Assembly: GCF_001412655.1 (NCBI RefSeq)
Contig: NZ_CP012996.1
Coordinates: 1,860,001 to 1,924,000, forward strand
Reading direction: 5' to 3'
Source of the DNA: Pedobacter sp. PACM 27299
GTDB lineage: Bacteria; Bacteroidota; Bacteroidia; Sphingobacteriales; Sphingobacteriaceae
DNA: 64,000 nucleotides
Shown here: in pieces, positions 55,261 to 63,355 of the stretch
Numbering within the stretch: the stretch's first letter is position 1
How the letters are laid out: each line of letters starts with the position of its first letter
Made by a program: the position numbers and the translations under genes
The notes under the pieces: generated by a model
Told to the model about the DNA's origin: nothing
The model's database searches: none
What the model saw: the letters and a program-made list of their open reading frames with translations, nothing else

Positions 55261-55450
55261 TTTAGTTGAGGTTAAAGGGTTTCGTTAAGCGTAATAAATT
55301 CAGAGCCAATTTTATGCCATTATTGAGCTGCTTATCGTTTTAGGAGCACAAAAAATGCATACCTGGTCGATATTTTAATTTTTTGAACAATTAAAATGGA
55401 CAGGTGGTAGGTATTTAACGATAAAATTATCTTAATAATTGTTAATCCGG

Positions 55451-56021
55451 TCAGGATGGTGGGGGATAAGAAGTGTAATTATAGACAGGTGCTGAAGAAT
55501 TGAACTGAGAACTACTCCATTGGAAGGATTGCTGCGCAGTAATAGGTCTTTGAAAAGTATTTGTCTGCGGAATTGCGGCTTTCTTTCTTTGTGAGATAGG
55601 CTTCATTACTTGTTCAGGAGCAGGGATTTGTGGCTGTTTTTGTTCAGGAAGATTTAAGGATCCTGCATAAACACTGTCGGAAATTTCCGTTGCATCTTCA
55701 TTTATAAAGGTACTATAGGCCTCCATTAGGCTTTCTTTGAGGTTTTTGTCGATGGCAACAATTTCTCTACCTTCCTGTCGTCTGGCTCCGCTCATTACCG
55801 TTTTTGAAATACCTGCGTCAGGGGGATGGATCAGCAGCATGGCGCGGTAGAAAGGCATTTACAACAGTCATTTGCTGACAATTGGCTTTTCTTGCCGGTG
55901 TTAATGGTTTTGTGCTGTGTCCGATGGTCCTGACCACAAACTTACCGTTCAATAGATAACCGACTAAATTGCCTACCCGACCACTAAATCCTCCGAATAA
56001 TCCATTGTTTAGGCTGCCCAT
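55451..56021 (-). pseudogene. DUF6266-like gene with internal deletion and frameshift
   Basis: The 5' part (ATG at 56021; MGSLNNGLFGGFSGRVGNLVG and ARKANCQQMTVVNAF) looks like the start of a DUF6266 protein. At about 55850 the frame changes. The 3' part, in another frame (FYRAMLLIHPPDAGISKT, AYSTFINEDATEISDSVYAGSLNL), looks like the end of the same family, then a Q/P-rich tail. I infer loss of a central segment with a frame change. The two frames overlap at 55818-55858. Family label is from memory of the sequence pattern. Confidence 0.65.
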
Positions 56022-56322
56022 GCTGTTGGTTTTTAGTTGACTTACAGTAGTTTGTGAGGAGTAAGGTACGAAATGATTTCGAAGTAAACCCGTAATGAGG
56101 GTTAATATATTTAATCGTAAATAAAACCTAAATTAAGTATTGATAGGTCATTTTAACCAATGGAGGACCTATTAACCACCTATAAGAGATTAAGCAAGAA
56201 CTTTTAAAAAGTATCATCAAATAAAGAATATGCGCTTAGCAGGGCTTCTGTATCGTAAGAAAGATCGGTTTACCAGGAATACTGGAATGTAAGTCCTTGT
56301 TTAGGAGCAAACAGTTATCTTT
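56022..56322. other. Intergenic region without gene
   Basis: About 300 AT-rich bases. A stem TAGGTC/GACCTA around 56141-56166 is visible. No open frame of note. Confidence 0.5.
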
Positions 56323-56511
56323 TTATTCGCTATCTTTTACATGATGGCCATCTTTATAGCTAGGCGGAACGACCTCTAATTTCTTTTTGATCAGCATCAT
56401 CAGTAATGCAGCTGCTGCGAATGAAAACATCACCAATGGTGTACTTTGGATCCCGTAACTGGCGATGAAAAGACCAGATACAGCTGTTCCAAAAACTGAT
56501 GGTCTCTTCAT
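56323..56511 (-). pseudogene. C-terminal remnant of an MFS transporter
   Basis: 62 codons. FGTAVSGLFIASYGIQSTPLVMFSFAAAALLMMLIKKK reads like the last one to two helices of an MFS efflux protein, followed by a short hydrophilic tail. The preceding ~330 residues are missing; an unrelated frame lies upstream. A dyad operator-like site lies about 80 bp upstream. Confidence 0.5.
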
Positions 56512-56588
56512 TCATACGGTTTACTTTGCTTAAATAATCCGCGAAATAACTGTAAGTAGTATGAATTTGCTGACGCCTCAACGATAAC

Positions 56589-56610
56589 AATTGGAATGAT
56601 TATTCCAATT
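56589..56610. promoter_or_regulatory. Operator-like dyad upstream of the MFS remnant
   Basis: AATTGGAAT and ATTCCAATT are perfect 9-bp arms around GATT. The shape suits a TetR- or HxlR-type dimer. It may be the orphaned control site of the deleted transporter gene. Confidence 0.45.
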
Positions 56611-57269
56611 TAGGATTTGATTTTATTGTTGGACTCGACTGTAATTGTGGAAGAAAGCGGACAGGTCTGAAGAGTAGTTTAAAACGGGGAAGGTAATGTG
56701 GTTGTGGTGGGGAAGAGAACTATTTTCTTTTAGCTGGAGGAAGGGGTTGCGAAGGGGGCTGGATACCAGACACTATGGCAACCTTAGGTGAACCCTAAAC
56801 GAACCTCTTCTGGCACCTATTATAAGGCCCTTCTCTTCCCGACCACTTCCCGACCACTACCTGGTTTTTTTAATCCTTGTATCTTATACTAGCTGTTAGC
56901 TATAGATCACTACTCGTTTTTTGCATCATTTATTAGTTTAAAGCTACCCCGCTTGAAGATTGAAAATCCTGACCAGTGACTATTCTTTCGTCCCTTTCCA
57001 CATGCGAGGCGTTACGGGCAGAAACTTAAATATTCTCCATCTTGTTTTTCGTATGAATCAGAGTAACCAATATTTCTGTGGGTACGAATTGGTTTGTTAA
57101 CCATCAACTTAAGATCCGTTAAGGATAATGACACTAAGAAATGAGTATAGCAGGCAACAAAGCATTTGCAAAAACCGGCTGAGGAAATATAACCTCAACT
57201 TTTATTTGCTATTTTGCTTCGGTTTCAGCTGACTGTTAAAAAATTAGCTGATAAAAGAAGCCTGAATAT
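56611..57269. other. Long intergenic region without a recognisable gene
   Basis: 659 bp. It contains a tandem 11-bp repeat TTCCCGACCAC (56836-56846 and 56847-56857) inside a CT-rich stretch, and a dyad TCAGCT/AGCTGA at about 57229-57252 near the M20 start. Otherwise nothing recognised. Confidence 0.5.
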
Positions 57270-58550
57270 TTGAATATGAAAATACAACTTCCATTATTCT
57301 TACTATTACTAGTCCTTATTGGGTGTCAACAAAAGGAAAATGAAGCCTTAACTCAAGAATTGGTTAGCATAGAAACTGACAAAATTTATGATAAGTTAGT
57401 GAAAATTAGAAGAGATTTTCATGCAAACCCTGAGTTGGCAGGAAATGAAAAACGCAGTCAAGAAATCATAAAGCAATATTTGCTGGATTTAGGGATTGAA
57501 GTTGAAACAGGCATTTACGGGCATAGTGTTGTAGGCATTCTAAAAGGAGAAAAAGAGGGGAAGAAGATCGCTTGGCGAGCCGATATGGATGCTTTACCAA
57601 ATGGTTTTCCCGACGAGGTTGAGTTCAAGTCTAAAATAAAAGGAGTGCAGCATGGTTGTGGCCATGATGTACATTTGGCAATAGGACTAGGAATAGCGGA
57701 AATCCTTGCAAAACACAAGGAATCAATAAATGGAACAGTATATTTTATATTTCAACCAGAAGAAGAAACATTTGTTGGAGCAAAAAGGATGGTTGACCAG
57801 GGTTTATTTTCCAAAATCAAGCCTGACGAAATCTATGGTTTACATATAACTGCGTTACCAGTAGGGCAAATTATGGTTAAGCCAAATGAAATGTTTGCCT
57901 ACCAAAAACGAATAAGAATTAAGCTGAAAAATGAATTATCCAAAGAAGAAGCCAAAGAACTTGCCAAGAAAGTCTACAGTTCCTTATCCCGTTCACAAAC
58001 CAATAGTAAGCCTTGGGAAATACAACATATAAGTGACCCTCAAATTGGATTAATGAATCCAAATACGATTTTTAAGGACTACCTGATTATGGATGAGAAT
58101 TTTGACATCCATTCAGAAAAAGATACACTTTTTTTAGAAGCTTATTTATATGAGACAACCCAATCGAATCTCCAAAAAATCATACCTAAAATTCAACAAT
58201 TAATTGGAGAACACAGCTATAAGGATAAACTACTTTCGGTTTCATTTATACAGGAAAATCCAACAGTAGTTAATGATGAAAAATTGACTAAAAGTGCCAT
58301 AAAGACGCTAAATAGAATTGATGGGGATTTAGTTTCAGCTGATTATGGACAAATACCTTATTTTAATGATGATTTCGCCTATTTTCAACAAAAAGTACCG
58401 GGTGTTTATTTCTTCTTAGGTGGTTCTAATATGGAGAAAGGAATAACCGCAATGAATCATGCACCTAATTTTAAGGTTGATGAAGAGAGTATAAAAATAG
58501 GTGTCAGGAGTTTTTCATCCTTAATTATTGAAAGACTAAAAGAAAAATAA
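57270..58550 (+). CDS. M20-family metallopeptidase/amidohydrolase lipoprotein
   Basis: 426-aa exported zinc hydrolase of the M20D (amino-acylase/IAA-amidohydrolase) type. Lipobox L-I-G-C at about residue 19. Metal-binding motifs WRADMDALP, QHGCGHDVHLA and FQPEEE, and the C-terminal NHAPNF histidine, are in order and intact. Notably A/T-rich with A-heavy codons compared with the cobalamin or cell-wall genes, suggesting horizontal origin. Stands alone between gene remnants. Confidence 0.9.
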   Translation: MNMKIQLPLFLLLLVLIGCQQKENEALTQELVSIETDKIYDKLVKIRRDFHANPELAGNEKRSQEIIKQYLLDLGIEVETGIYGHSVVGILKGEKEGKKIAWRADMDALPNGFPDEVEFKSKIKGVQHGCGHDVHLAIGLGIAEILAKHKESINGTVYFIFQPEEETFVGAKRMVDQGLFSKIKPDEIYGLHITALPVGQIMVKPNEMFAYQKRIRIKLKNELSKEEAKELAKKVYSSLSRSQTNSKPWEIQHISDPQIGLMNPNTIFKDYLIMDENFDIHSEKDTLFLEAYLYETTQSNLQKIIPKIQQLIGEHSYKDKLLSVSFIQENPTVVNDEKLTKSAIKTLNRIDGDLVSADYGQIPYFNDDFAYFQQKVPGVYFFLGGSNMEKGITAMNHAPNFKVDEESIKIGVRSFSSLIIERLKEK

Positions 58551-58744
58551 AACCTCAGCTAACAATGGCTATAATTCTTCGGGTAATTCCACACTGTAAT
58601 CATAGCATAGACGATTTATTTATTTCGCCAAATCATTGATTAAATATAAATCAGATAGGAAATGGTTCGAGAAGAATCAAGTTATGTTAACTGCTTAAAA
58701 AGCTGTTTTTCTTTCATGAAAAATGGTTTTTTTTTGCTGCTAAC

Positions 58745-59141
58745 ATGAAATATATATTCAGGTATTTAATTTTTATGTTGTTTAGTGTTTCAAATTTTCC
58801 GTATTATTTTCTGCCATTGGAATTGGATATTGTTAACGATGATCACGTTAAAGATTCAATTGAGAAGGTAATCGCTCATTTTGGTCAAATTGATGTTATT
58901 GTTAATAATGCTGGTTATAGCCAGATTGGAACGCAGGAAGAATTATCAGATAAATAAGTCAAACAAAATTTCGAAGTCAATGTCTTTGGCTTATTAAATG
59001 TAATCAGGCATTCCACACCTTACCTGCGAAAACTACGATTAGGTCATGTTTTTAATATTTCTTCTATAGGAGGATTTGTTGCAAATTTCCCCGGATTTGG
59101 TATTTATTGCGCCACGAAATTTGCCGGTGCCGGGCTGAGCG
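58745..59141 (+). pseudogene. Short-chain dehydrogenase, left fragment (interrupted by IS)
   Basis: From about 58821 the frame reads LELDIVNDDHVKDSIEKV, IDVIVNNAGYSQIGTQ, then an in-frame TAA (58955-58957), and continues VKQNFEVNVFGLLNVIRHS, VFNISSIGG and YCATKFAGAGLS up to the IS insertion at 59141. The Rossmann start (TGxxxGxG) is absent and replaced by an unrelated hydrophobic stretch. The SDR active-site S and YxxxK-like Y-C-A-T-K are visible. Confidence 0.85.
59135..59141 (+). repeat. Target-site duplication, left copy
   Basis: CTGAGCG directly before the IS left end; identical to 61716-61722. Confidence 0.9.
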
Positions 59142-59146
59142 TGGAT

Positions 59147-59272
59147 ATTACGGTTCGAATAGTGCCAGCTATTTCGGTCTGTTAGTGCCAGCGATTACGG
59201 TTTAAATGATGCCACTTTAGTGGTTTAGTTTTTATCCATCTATCCGTTTTACGGTTCGAATTGTGCCACTTT
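59147..59272 (+). repeat. Multiple terminal repeats at the IS left end
   Basis: Four related units of the form ATTACGG-N7-9-GTGCCA(G/C): about 59147-59169, 59170-59192, 59193-59217 and 59248-59272. Two inverted units are at the right end. Such arrays are transposase-binding sites in IS21 elements. Confidence 0.8.
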
Positions 59273-59318
59273 AAAAAGATCAAGAAAGAATTACCTTATC
59301 GCTTTTAAATACAGCGAT

Positions 59319-60872
59319 ATGGCCAACAAACTTGATCCGATGGACTTAAAACAAATACTCACATTACATCTGGAGGGTTACAGTAACCGTAAAATAGGTT
59401 CTGTTCTCGGTATTTCCCGTAACACTGTCAATACCTATATGCAACTGTTTGCTGGTAGCGACTATTCATGTCAGGAGCTTCTGGGGTTTGATACAGTTGC
59501 TTTATCCGAACTGTTCTCATCACATACGACCCTGGACACCATTCGCCATAATGAGCTCATGCTTTATTTTGAGGGTGTAAACAAGGCCCGGAACCATCCG
59601 GGTTTTACCTTTTTGTATCATTATCAGCAATATGTTGAGCTGGCGGCAGAACCTTATAGTTACACACAGTTCCTTGAGCATTTCCGCCGCAAGTACCCTA
59701 AAGAAAAAGGGTCAATGAAACTTCAGCACTTTGCTGGCGAAGAAATGTTCATAGACTTTGCCGGTAAAAAGCTGCAGATCATCGATAAGCAGACCGGAGA
59801 GATTGTTCCCGTGGAAGTATTTGTAGCCATACTTCCCTGCAGCCAGTACACTTACGTTCAGGCATGTATGAGTCAGAAACGCGAGGACATGCTGTCGTGT
59901 TGTGCTGATGCCTTACGTTTCTATGGCGGATCGCCTAAAGCGATTGTATCGGATAACCTAAAGTCCGCAGTTAACAGATCGAGTAAATACGAAGCCGATA
60001 TCAACCGTAGCTTTAAAGACTTTGCCCGCCATTATAATTGTGTCATCAACCCCACCCGCAGTTACGCTCCCCAGGACAAGGCGCTGGTTGAGAATGCGGT
60101 GCATTTGGTCTACCAGCGTATTTATTATCCTTTACGGGAAATGACCTTCTTTTCTCTGGAAGATCTTAACAGGGAAATTGCTGTCTTATTGGAGTGTTAC
60201 AACAAGCTTTTGTTCAAACGAAAAGAATCTAGCCGTATTGAACTCTTCCAGAGTATTGAACGTCAGTATCTCAAAGAGCTACCGTCCAGTACCTATGAAA
60301 TGAAAGACTATAAAAGGGCCAAGGTGCAGAAGATGGGCTACGCATATTTTTCTCCCGATAAGTGTTACTATAGTGTTCCATACCGGTATATCGGCAAGGA
60401 GACCATGATCCATTATACCAGGAGCCGTGTTGAGATCTATTATAACCATGAAAGGATTGCGCTGCATCAGCGCAACCTGAACAAGGGCAGCTATATCACC
60501 ATCACAGATCATCTGAGCAGCACACATAAGTTCTACTCGGATTGGAGCCCTGAGTTCTTCAGGAAAAAAGCATTGCCGCATGGTGAATATGTTTTGGCAT
60601 GCATAGAAAAGGTACTGGCCTCGCAGGATTACCCGGAAATAAGCTATAAGCGCTCTTTGGGCATTATTCATCTGAACCGTTCCTATGGCTCTGAGCGGCT
60701 CAATAATGCCTGTAAAAGGGCTCTGGCTACAGATAGTTGCTCTTATCTGCGTGTAAAGAACATCCTGAAAAATAATATGGACAGACTGCCCGCTATTGAT
60801 GAACAGCCCGAATCCATAAAACCACATATCCCTCTTCACAGCAACATACGCGGTGCTTCCGCTTACCAATAA
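59319..60872 (+). CDS. istA: IS21 family transposase
   Basis: 517-aa DDE transposase. Helix-turn-helix at the N-terminus (LEGYSNRKIGSVLGISRNTVNTYM, about residues 15-38), then the rve-type catalytic core with first Asp in EMFIDFAGKK, second in IVSDNLKSAV and the Glu in ALVENAVHLVYQRIYY, and a C-terminal beta-barrel. Length normal. istB follows after 21 bp. Confidence 0.95.
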   Translation: MANKLDPMDLKQILTLHLEGYSNRKIGSVLGISRNTVNTYMQLFAGSDYSCQELLGFDTVALSELFSSHTTLDTIRHNELMLYFEGVNKARNHPGFTFLYHYQQYVELAAEPYSYTQFLEHFRRKYPKEKGSMKLQHFAGEEMFIDFAGKKLQIIDKQTGEIVPVEVFVAILPCSQYTYVQACMSQKREDMLSCCADALRFYGGSPKAIVSDNLKSAVNRSSKYEADINRSFKDFARHYNCVINPTRSYAPQDKALVENAVHLVYQRIYYPLREMTFFSLEDLNREIAVLLECYNKLLFKRKESSRIELFQSIERQYLKELPSSTYEMKDYKRAKVQKMGYAYFSPDKCYYSVPYRYIGKETMIHYTRSRVEIYYNHERIALHQRNLNKGSYITITDHLSSTHKFYSDWSPEFFRKKALPHGEYVLACIEKVLASQDYPEISYKRSLGIIHLNRSYGSERLNNACKRALATDSCSYLRVKNILKNNMDRLPAIDEQPESIKPHIPLHSNIRGASAYQ

Positions 60873-60893
60873 AGACAATCAAAAATCACAACA

Positions 60894-61631
60894 ATGAATA
60901 ATCAGACAGTTGAAAAACTACGTAACATGCGCCTTGGGGCGATGGCTCAATTACACCAACAGTATGTAAAGGAAAACAGGTTCGAAGGCATCACATGCGA
61001 CGAATACCTGGCACTACTGACCGACCATCAGTGGGAAGACCGCGAGAACAACAAAATTGATCGGTTACTGAAACTGGCAAACTTTAGGCAGAACGCCAGT
61101 CTTGCCGATATAAACTATTCCAGTGAAAGAAATCTGGACAAGAACATGTTCGCACGACTTGGTACACTGGACTTTACAATGAGAAAGGAAAACATCATTA
61201 TATGTGGTGCTTCCGGCACAGGCAAAAGCTATCTATCACAGGCTCTTGGGCATCAGGGATGTCTTACTGGAGTAAAAACACTCTATACAGTAACTGCCAG
61301 ACTGATCAAAAAGCTGAAATTGAGCAAAGTTGACGGAACCTACCTCAAGGAGCTGGAAAAACTAACTAGAATGGATCTGCTAATACTGGATGACTTTGGC
61401 TTGCAAGCTTTCGATAATCAGGACAGGGAAACGCTGATGGATATTATAGACGATCGGCACGGTAAAAGATCAACTATAATCTCCTCCCAAATACCGGTAT
61501 CGGCCTGGTACGAAATCATTGGTGGTGAAGGAACTATTGCAGACGCCATCTTGGATCGGATTGTAAACTCCTCTCACCGCATTGACCTGAAAGGTGAATC
61601 CATGAGAAAAGGAATATTGAAAAAGGAATAA
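60894..61631 (+). CDS. istB: IS21 family helper ATPase
   Basis: 245-aa AAA+ ATPase that assists IstA and target choice. Walker A GASGTGKSYLSQ, Walker B MDLLILDDFG and sensor region STIISSQIPVSAWYEI are intact; N-terminal helical part LRNMRLGAMAQLHQQY is typical. Complete. Confidence 0.95.
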   Translation: MNNQTVEKLRNMRLGAMAQLHQQYVKENRFEGITCDEYLALLTDHQWEDRENNKIDRLLKLANFRQNASLADINYSSERNLDKNMFARLGTLDFTMRKENIIICGASGTGKSYLSQALGHQGCLTGVKTLYTVTARLIKKLKLSKVDGTYLKELEKLTRMDLLILDDFGLQAFDNQDRETLMDIIDDRHGKRSTIISSQIPVSAWYEIIGGEGTIADAILDRIVNSSHRIDLKGESMRKGILKKE

Positions 61632-61664
61632 TCCCAGCTTTTTTATATAATTGTATGATCTTTT

Positions 61665-61715
61665 AAGTGGCACGGTTTGACCGAAATCACTGGCACCATC
61701 ACTCCGAAATACCCA
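61665..61715 (-). repeat. Terminal repeats at the IS right end
   Basis: Two units, AAGTGGCAC-N7-CCGAAAT (61665-61687) and CACTGGCAC-N7-CCGAAAT (61688-61710), inverted relative to the left-end units. Confidence 0.8.
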
Positions 61716-62093
61716 CTGAGCGAATCTCTCGCCGAAGAATTAAAGTCTTTTCAAATCAATACAACACTTATTTACCCTGGGTATTTTAGAACTGATTTTC
61801 TCACAGGAGACTCCATTAAGACACCTGAATTTCCAATTGGAGCATAGGAGAACGCTAGACAGGTTGAACAAGCACATTTAAATGAAATAAATGGAAGTCA
61901 GTCTAACGATTCTGAAAAATCAGCAGAGGTCATCATTCAATTAAGTAAAGAAGAAAAACCTCCATTACATTTTTTGATGGGAGAAGATGCGTATGGCCCC
62001 GAAAAACAGCAAATAGCATCTTTACAAAAAGATTTGGATACTTTTAAAGAATTAACCTGCTCAACTGGATATAATAGTAAAACTGCTATTTAA
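61716..62093 (+). pseudogene. Short-chain dehydrogenase, right fragment
   Basis: Starts with the second CTGAGCG copy (61716-61722). Reads LSESLAEELKSFQINTTLIYPGYFRTDF, which continues the left fragment, has an in-frame TAG about 40 codons in, then continues through VIIQLSKEEKPPLHFLMGEDAYG to TAA at 62091. With two internal stops, no start domain and an IS inside, the gene is dead. Confidence 0.85.
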
Positions 62094-62105
62094 ACAAATA
62101 GAGAT

Positions 62106-62372
62106 ATGAATTTATCAGGAAAATTTGCACTTATTACGGGCGCATCAAGTGGAATTGGTAAAGGTATTGCAAAAGCTCTTGCACTGAAAGGAGTAAAATT
62201 AGGCCTTGCTGCCAGAAGAACAGACAAATTGCAAGATGTTTTGACTGAAATAGAGGAGCAAGGTGGAGAAGCCTACATTATCAAAATGGATGTTGCAGAC
62301 AAAGGGAGCGTTACAGAAGGGCTCGCTAAATTAAAAGAGCAGTTCGGATCAATTGATATTTTGGTAATATAA
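62106..62372 (+). pseudogene. Truncated second short-chain dehydrogenase
   Basis: 88 codons with a full Rossmann start (ALITGASSGIGKGIAKALALKG, cofactor arginines LAARR) that stops after SIDILV, where the NNAG motif should follow. At about 62366 the sequence joins an unrelated gene tail. About 160 residues are lost, so it cannot be active. Confidence 0.8.
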
Positions 62373-62545
62373 CTCGTCATTCTGGATTTAAGTGGTATAA
62401 TTGTGCTGTTGAAAACAATCCATATCCACTAGGTTTTAACGAAATGAAAAAGGAGATTCAATCTGCGCAAGGCGATTCAACAATAAGCGATGCGGAGTTT
62501 GGACATTTTGTATATATCATGATGTCACATTATTTTGAATGGTAA
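62372..62545 (+). pseudogene. C-terminal fragment of an unknown gene
   Basis: An open frame in a different phase, without start codon: TRHSGFKWYNCAVENNPYPL then EMKKEIQSAQGDSTISDAEFGHFVYIMMSHYFEW and TAA. It fuses directly to the truncated dehydrogenase and overlaps the next start codon. Family not recognised. Confidence 0.45.
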
Positions 62546-63189
62546 ATGAAGTAACTGCTATTATAGTAAATTTAATATTTGATTTTATAGTACTTCTGAT
62601 TATTTTTAAGGTTATAAAACCTAAAAATTTTCAGAAGTATATTTATCCAATTAAACCTGATTTAACTATACTACTGTCAATAACAATTTACATTTTATCC
62701 TTTTCTATATTTTTGTTTAGTCCACATATAAACTATTCCAAGCAGTATGATTGTTCAGAAGCGCTTACTTTTTTTATTAAATCCGTAATCATTGCACCAA
62801 TCTTCGAAGAAATTCTTTTTAGAAAAGTTATTTTAAATGAAATATTAAAAACGAGCATCGGGAGATTAATTACCATTGTAGTTACATCGGTTCTATTTGC
62901 CTCTTTCCACCTTATTTATATATATCCAGTTTTTAAAATATACTCTCTATTGGGTGTTTTTACATTTAGCCTTTTAGTTTCAGATTTATATATTAGAACT
63001 AATAATTTGAAATTAGTAATACTCATCCATGCAGCCAGCAATTTTATAGGATATTTTACACCAAAAATACTGTTCCAGAGCCAGGATTTCGACTCTCCAA
63101 CGAGAGTATGTGTGTTCATTTCAATAATTTTGGTTTTTGGCTTTCTGCACAAATTTGTAGTAGCTAAATATACTTGCAAAAATAATTGA
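62539..63189 (+). CDS. CPBP-family intramembrane metalloprotease
   Basis: 216-aa membrane protein with about six helices. CPBP (Abi/CAAX-like) motifs are present: E-E-I-L-F-R near residue 93, F-A-S-F-H about 30 residues later, and H-A-A-S-N-F near residue 172. Very AT-rich. The start ATG overlaps the preceding fragment. Members process prenylated peptides, bacteriocins or anti-sigma factors; the substrate here is unknown. Confidence 0.85.
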   Translation: MVNEVTAIIVNLIFDFIVLLIIFKVIKPKNFQKYIYPIKPDLTILLSITIYILSFSIFLFSPHINYSKQYDCSEALTFFIKSVIIAPIFEEILFRKVILNEILKTSIGRLITIVVTSVLFASFHLIYIYPVFKIYSLLGVFTFSLLVSDLYIRTNNLKLVILIHAASNFIGYFTPKILFQSQDFDSPTRVCVFISIILVFGFLHKFVVAKYTCKNN

Positions 63190-63310
63190 GAAATTACAGG
63201 ATATTCTCCTCAGCTCAAAAGAAACGGTGGCAATTTTGCCAAAAACTGACTGGGAAGTGCAAGAGGTAAGATCATATATTTACTCCTATTCAAAAGCGGA
63301 TCTATTGTAG
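63188..63310 (+). pseudogene. Orphan gene tail
   Basis: A frame without start: EKLQDILLSSKETVAILPKTDW then SYIYSYSKADLL and TAG at 63308. Coding-like but too short to assign; it overlaps the protease stop codon by a few bases. Confidence 0.35.
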
Positions 63311-63355
63311 GTGATGAAGTGAAGTTTTGAATTAAAATAATTTTAGAATATTAAC

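Larger units (their letters stand above)
59142..61715 (+). mobile_element. IS21-family insertion sequence, 2574 bp
   Basis: Complete element with transposase (istA) and ATPase helper (istB). Ends are TGGATATTACGG (59142-59153) and CCGAAATACCCA (61704-61715), imperfect inverted repeats (10 of 12 match). It is flanked by a 7-bp duplication CTGAGCG. Removing the element plus one copy restores the dehydrogenase frame exactly (AGAGLS-ESLAEELK). Both genes look intact, so the element may still be active. Confidence 0.95.

Noticed and set aside
55373-55397. ATTTTAATT/AATTAAAAT dyad as terminator
   Set aside because: Pure A/T arms with weak pairing and no clear gene end next to it; not convincing.
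56360-56590. 76-codon frame overlapping the MFS tail
   Set aside because: Out of phase with the membrane-helix remnant, no recognisable domain; probably noise.
58551-58620. attC-like integron site after the M20 gene (GCTAACAATGGCTATAA)
   Set aside because: Only one half-site-like stretch; no matching inverted partner or integrase seen.
60279-60878. 199-codon open frame on the minus strand
   Set aside because: Lies antisense within the intact transposase gene and resembles no protein.
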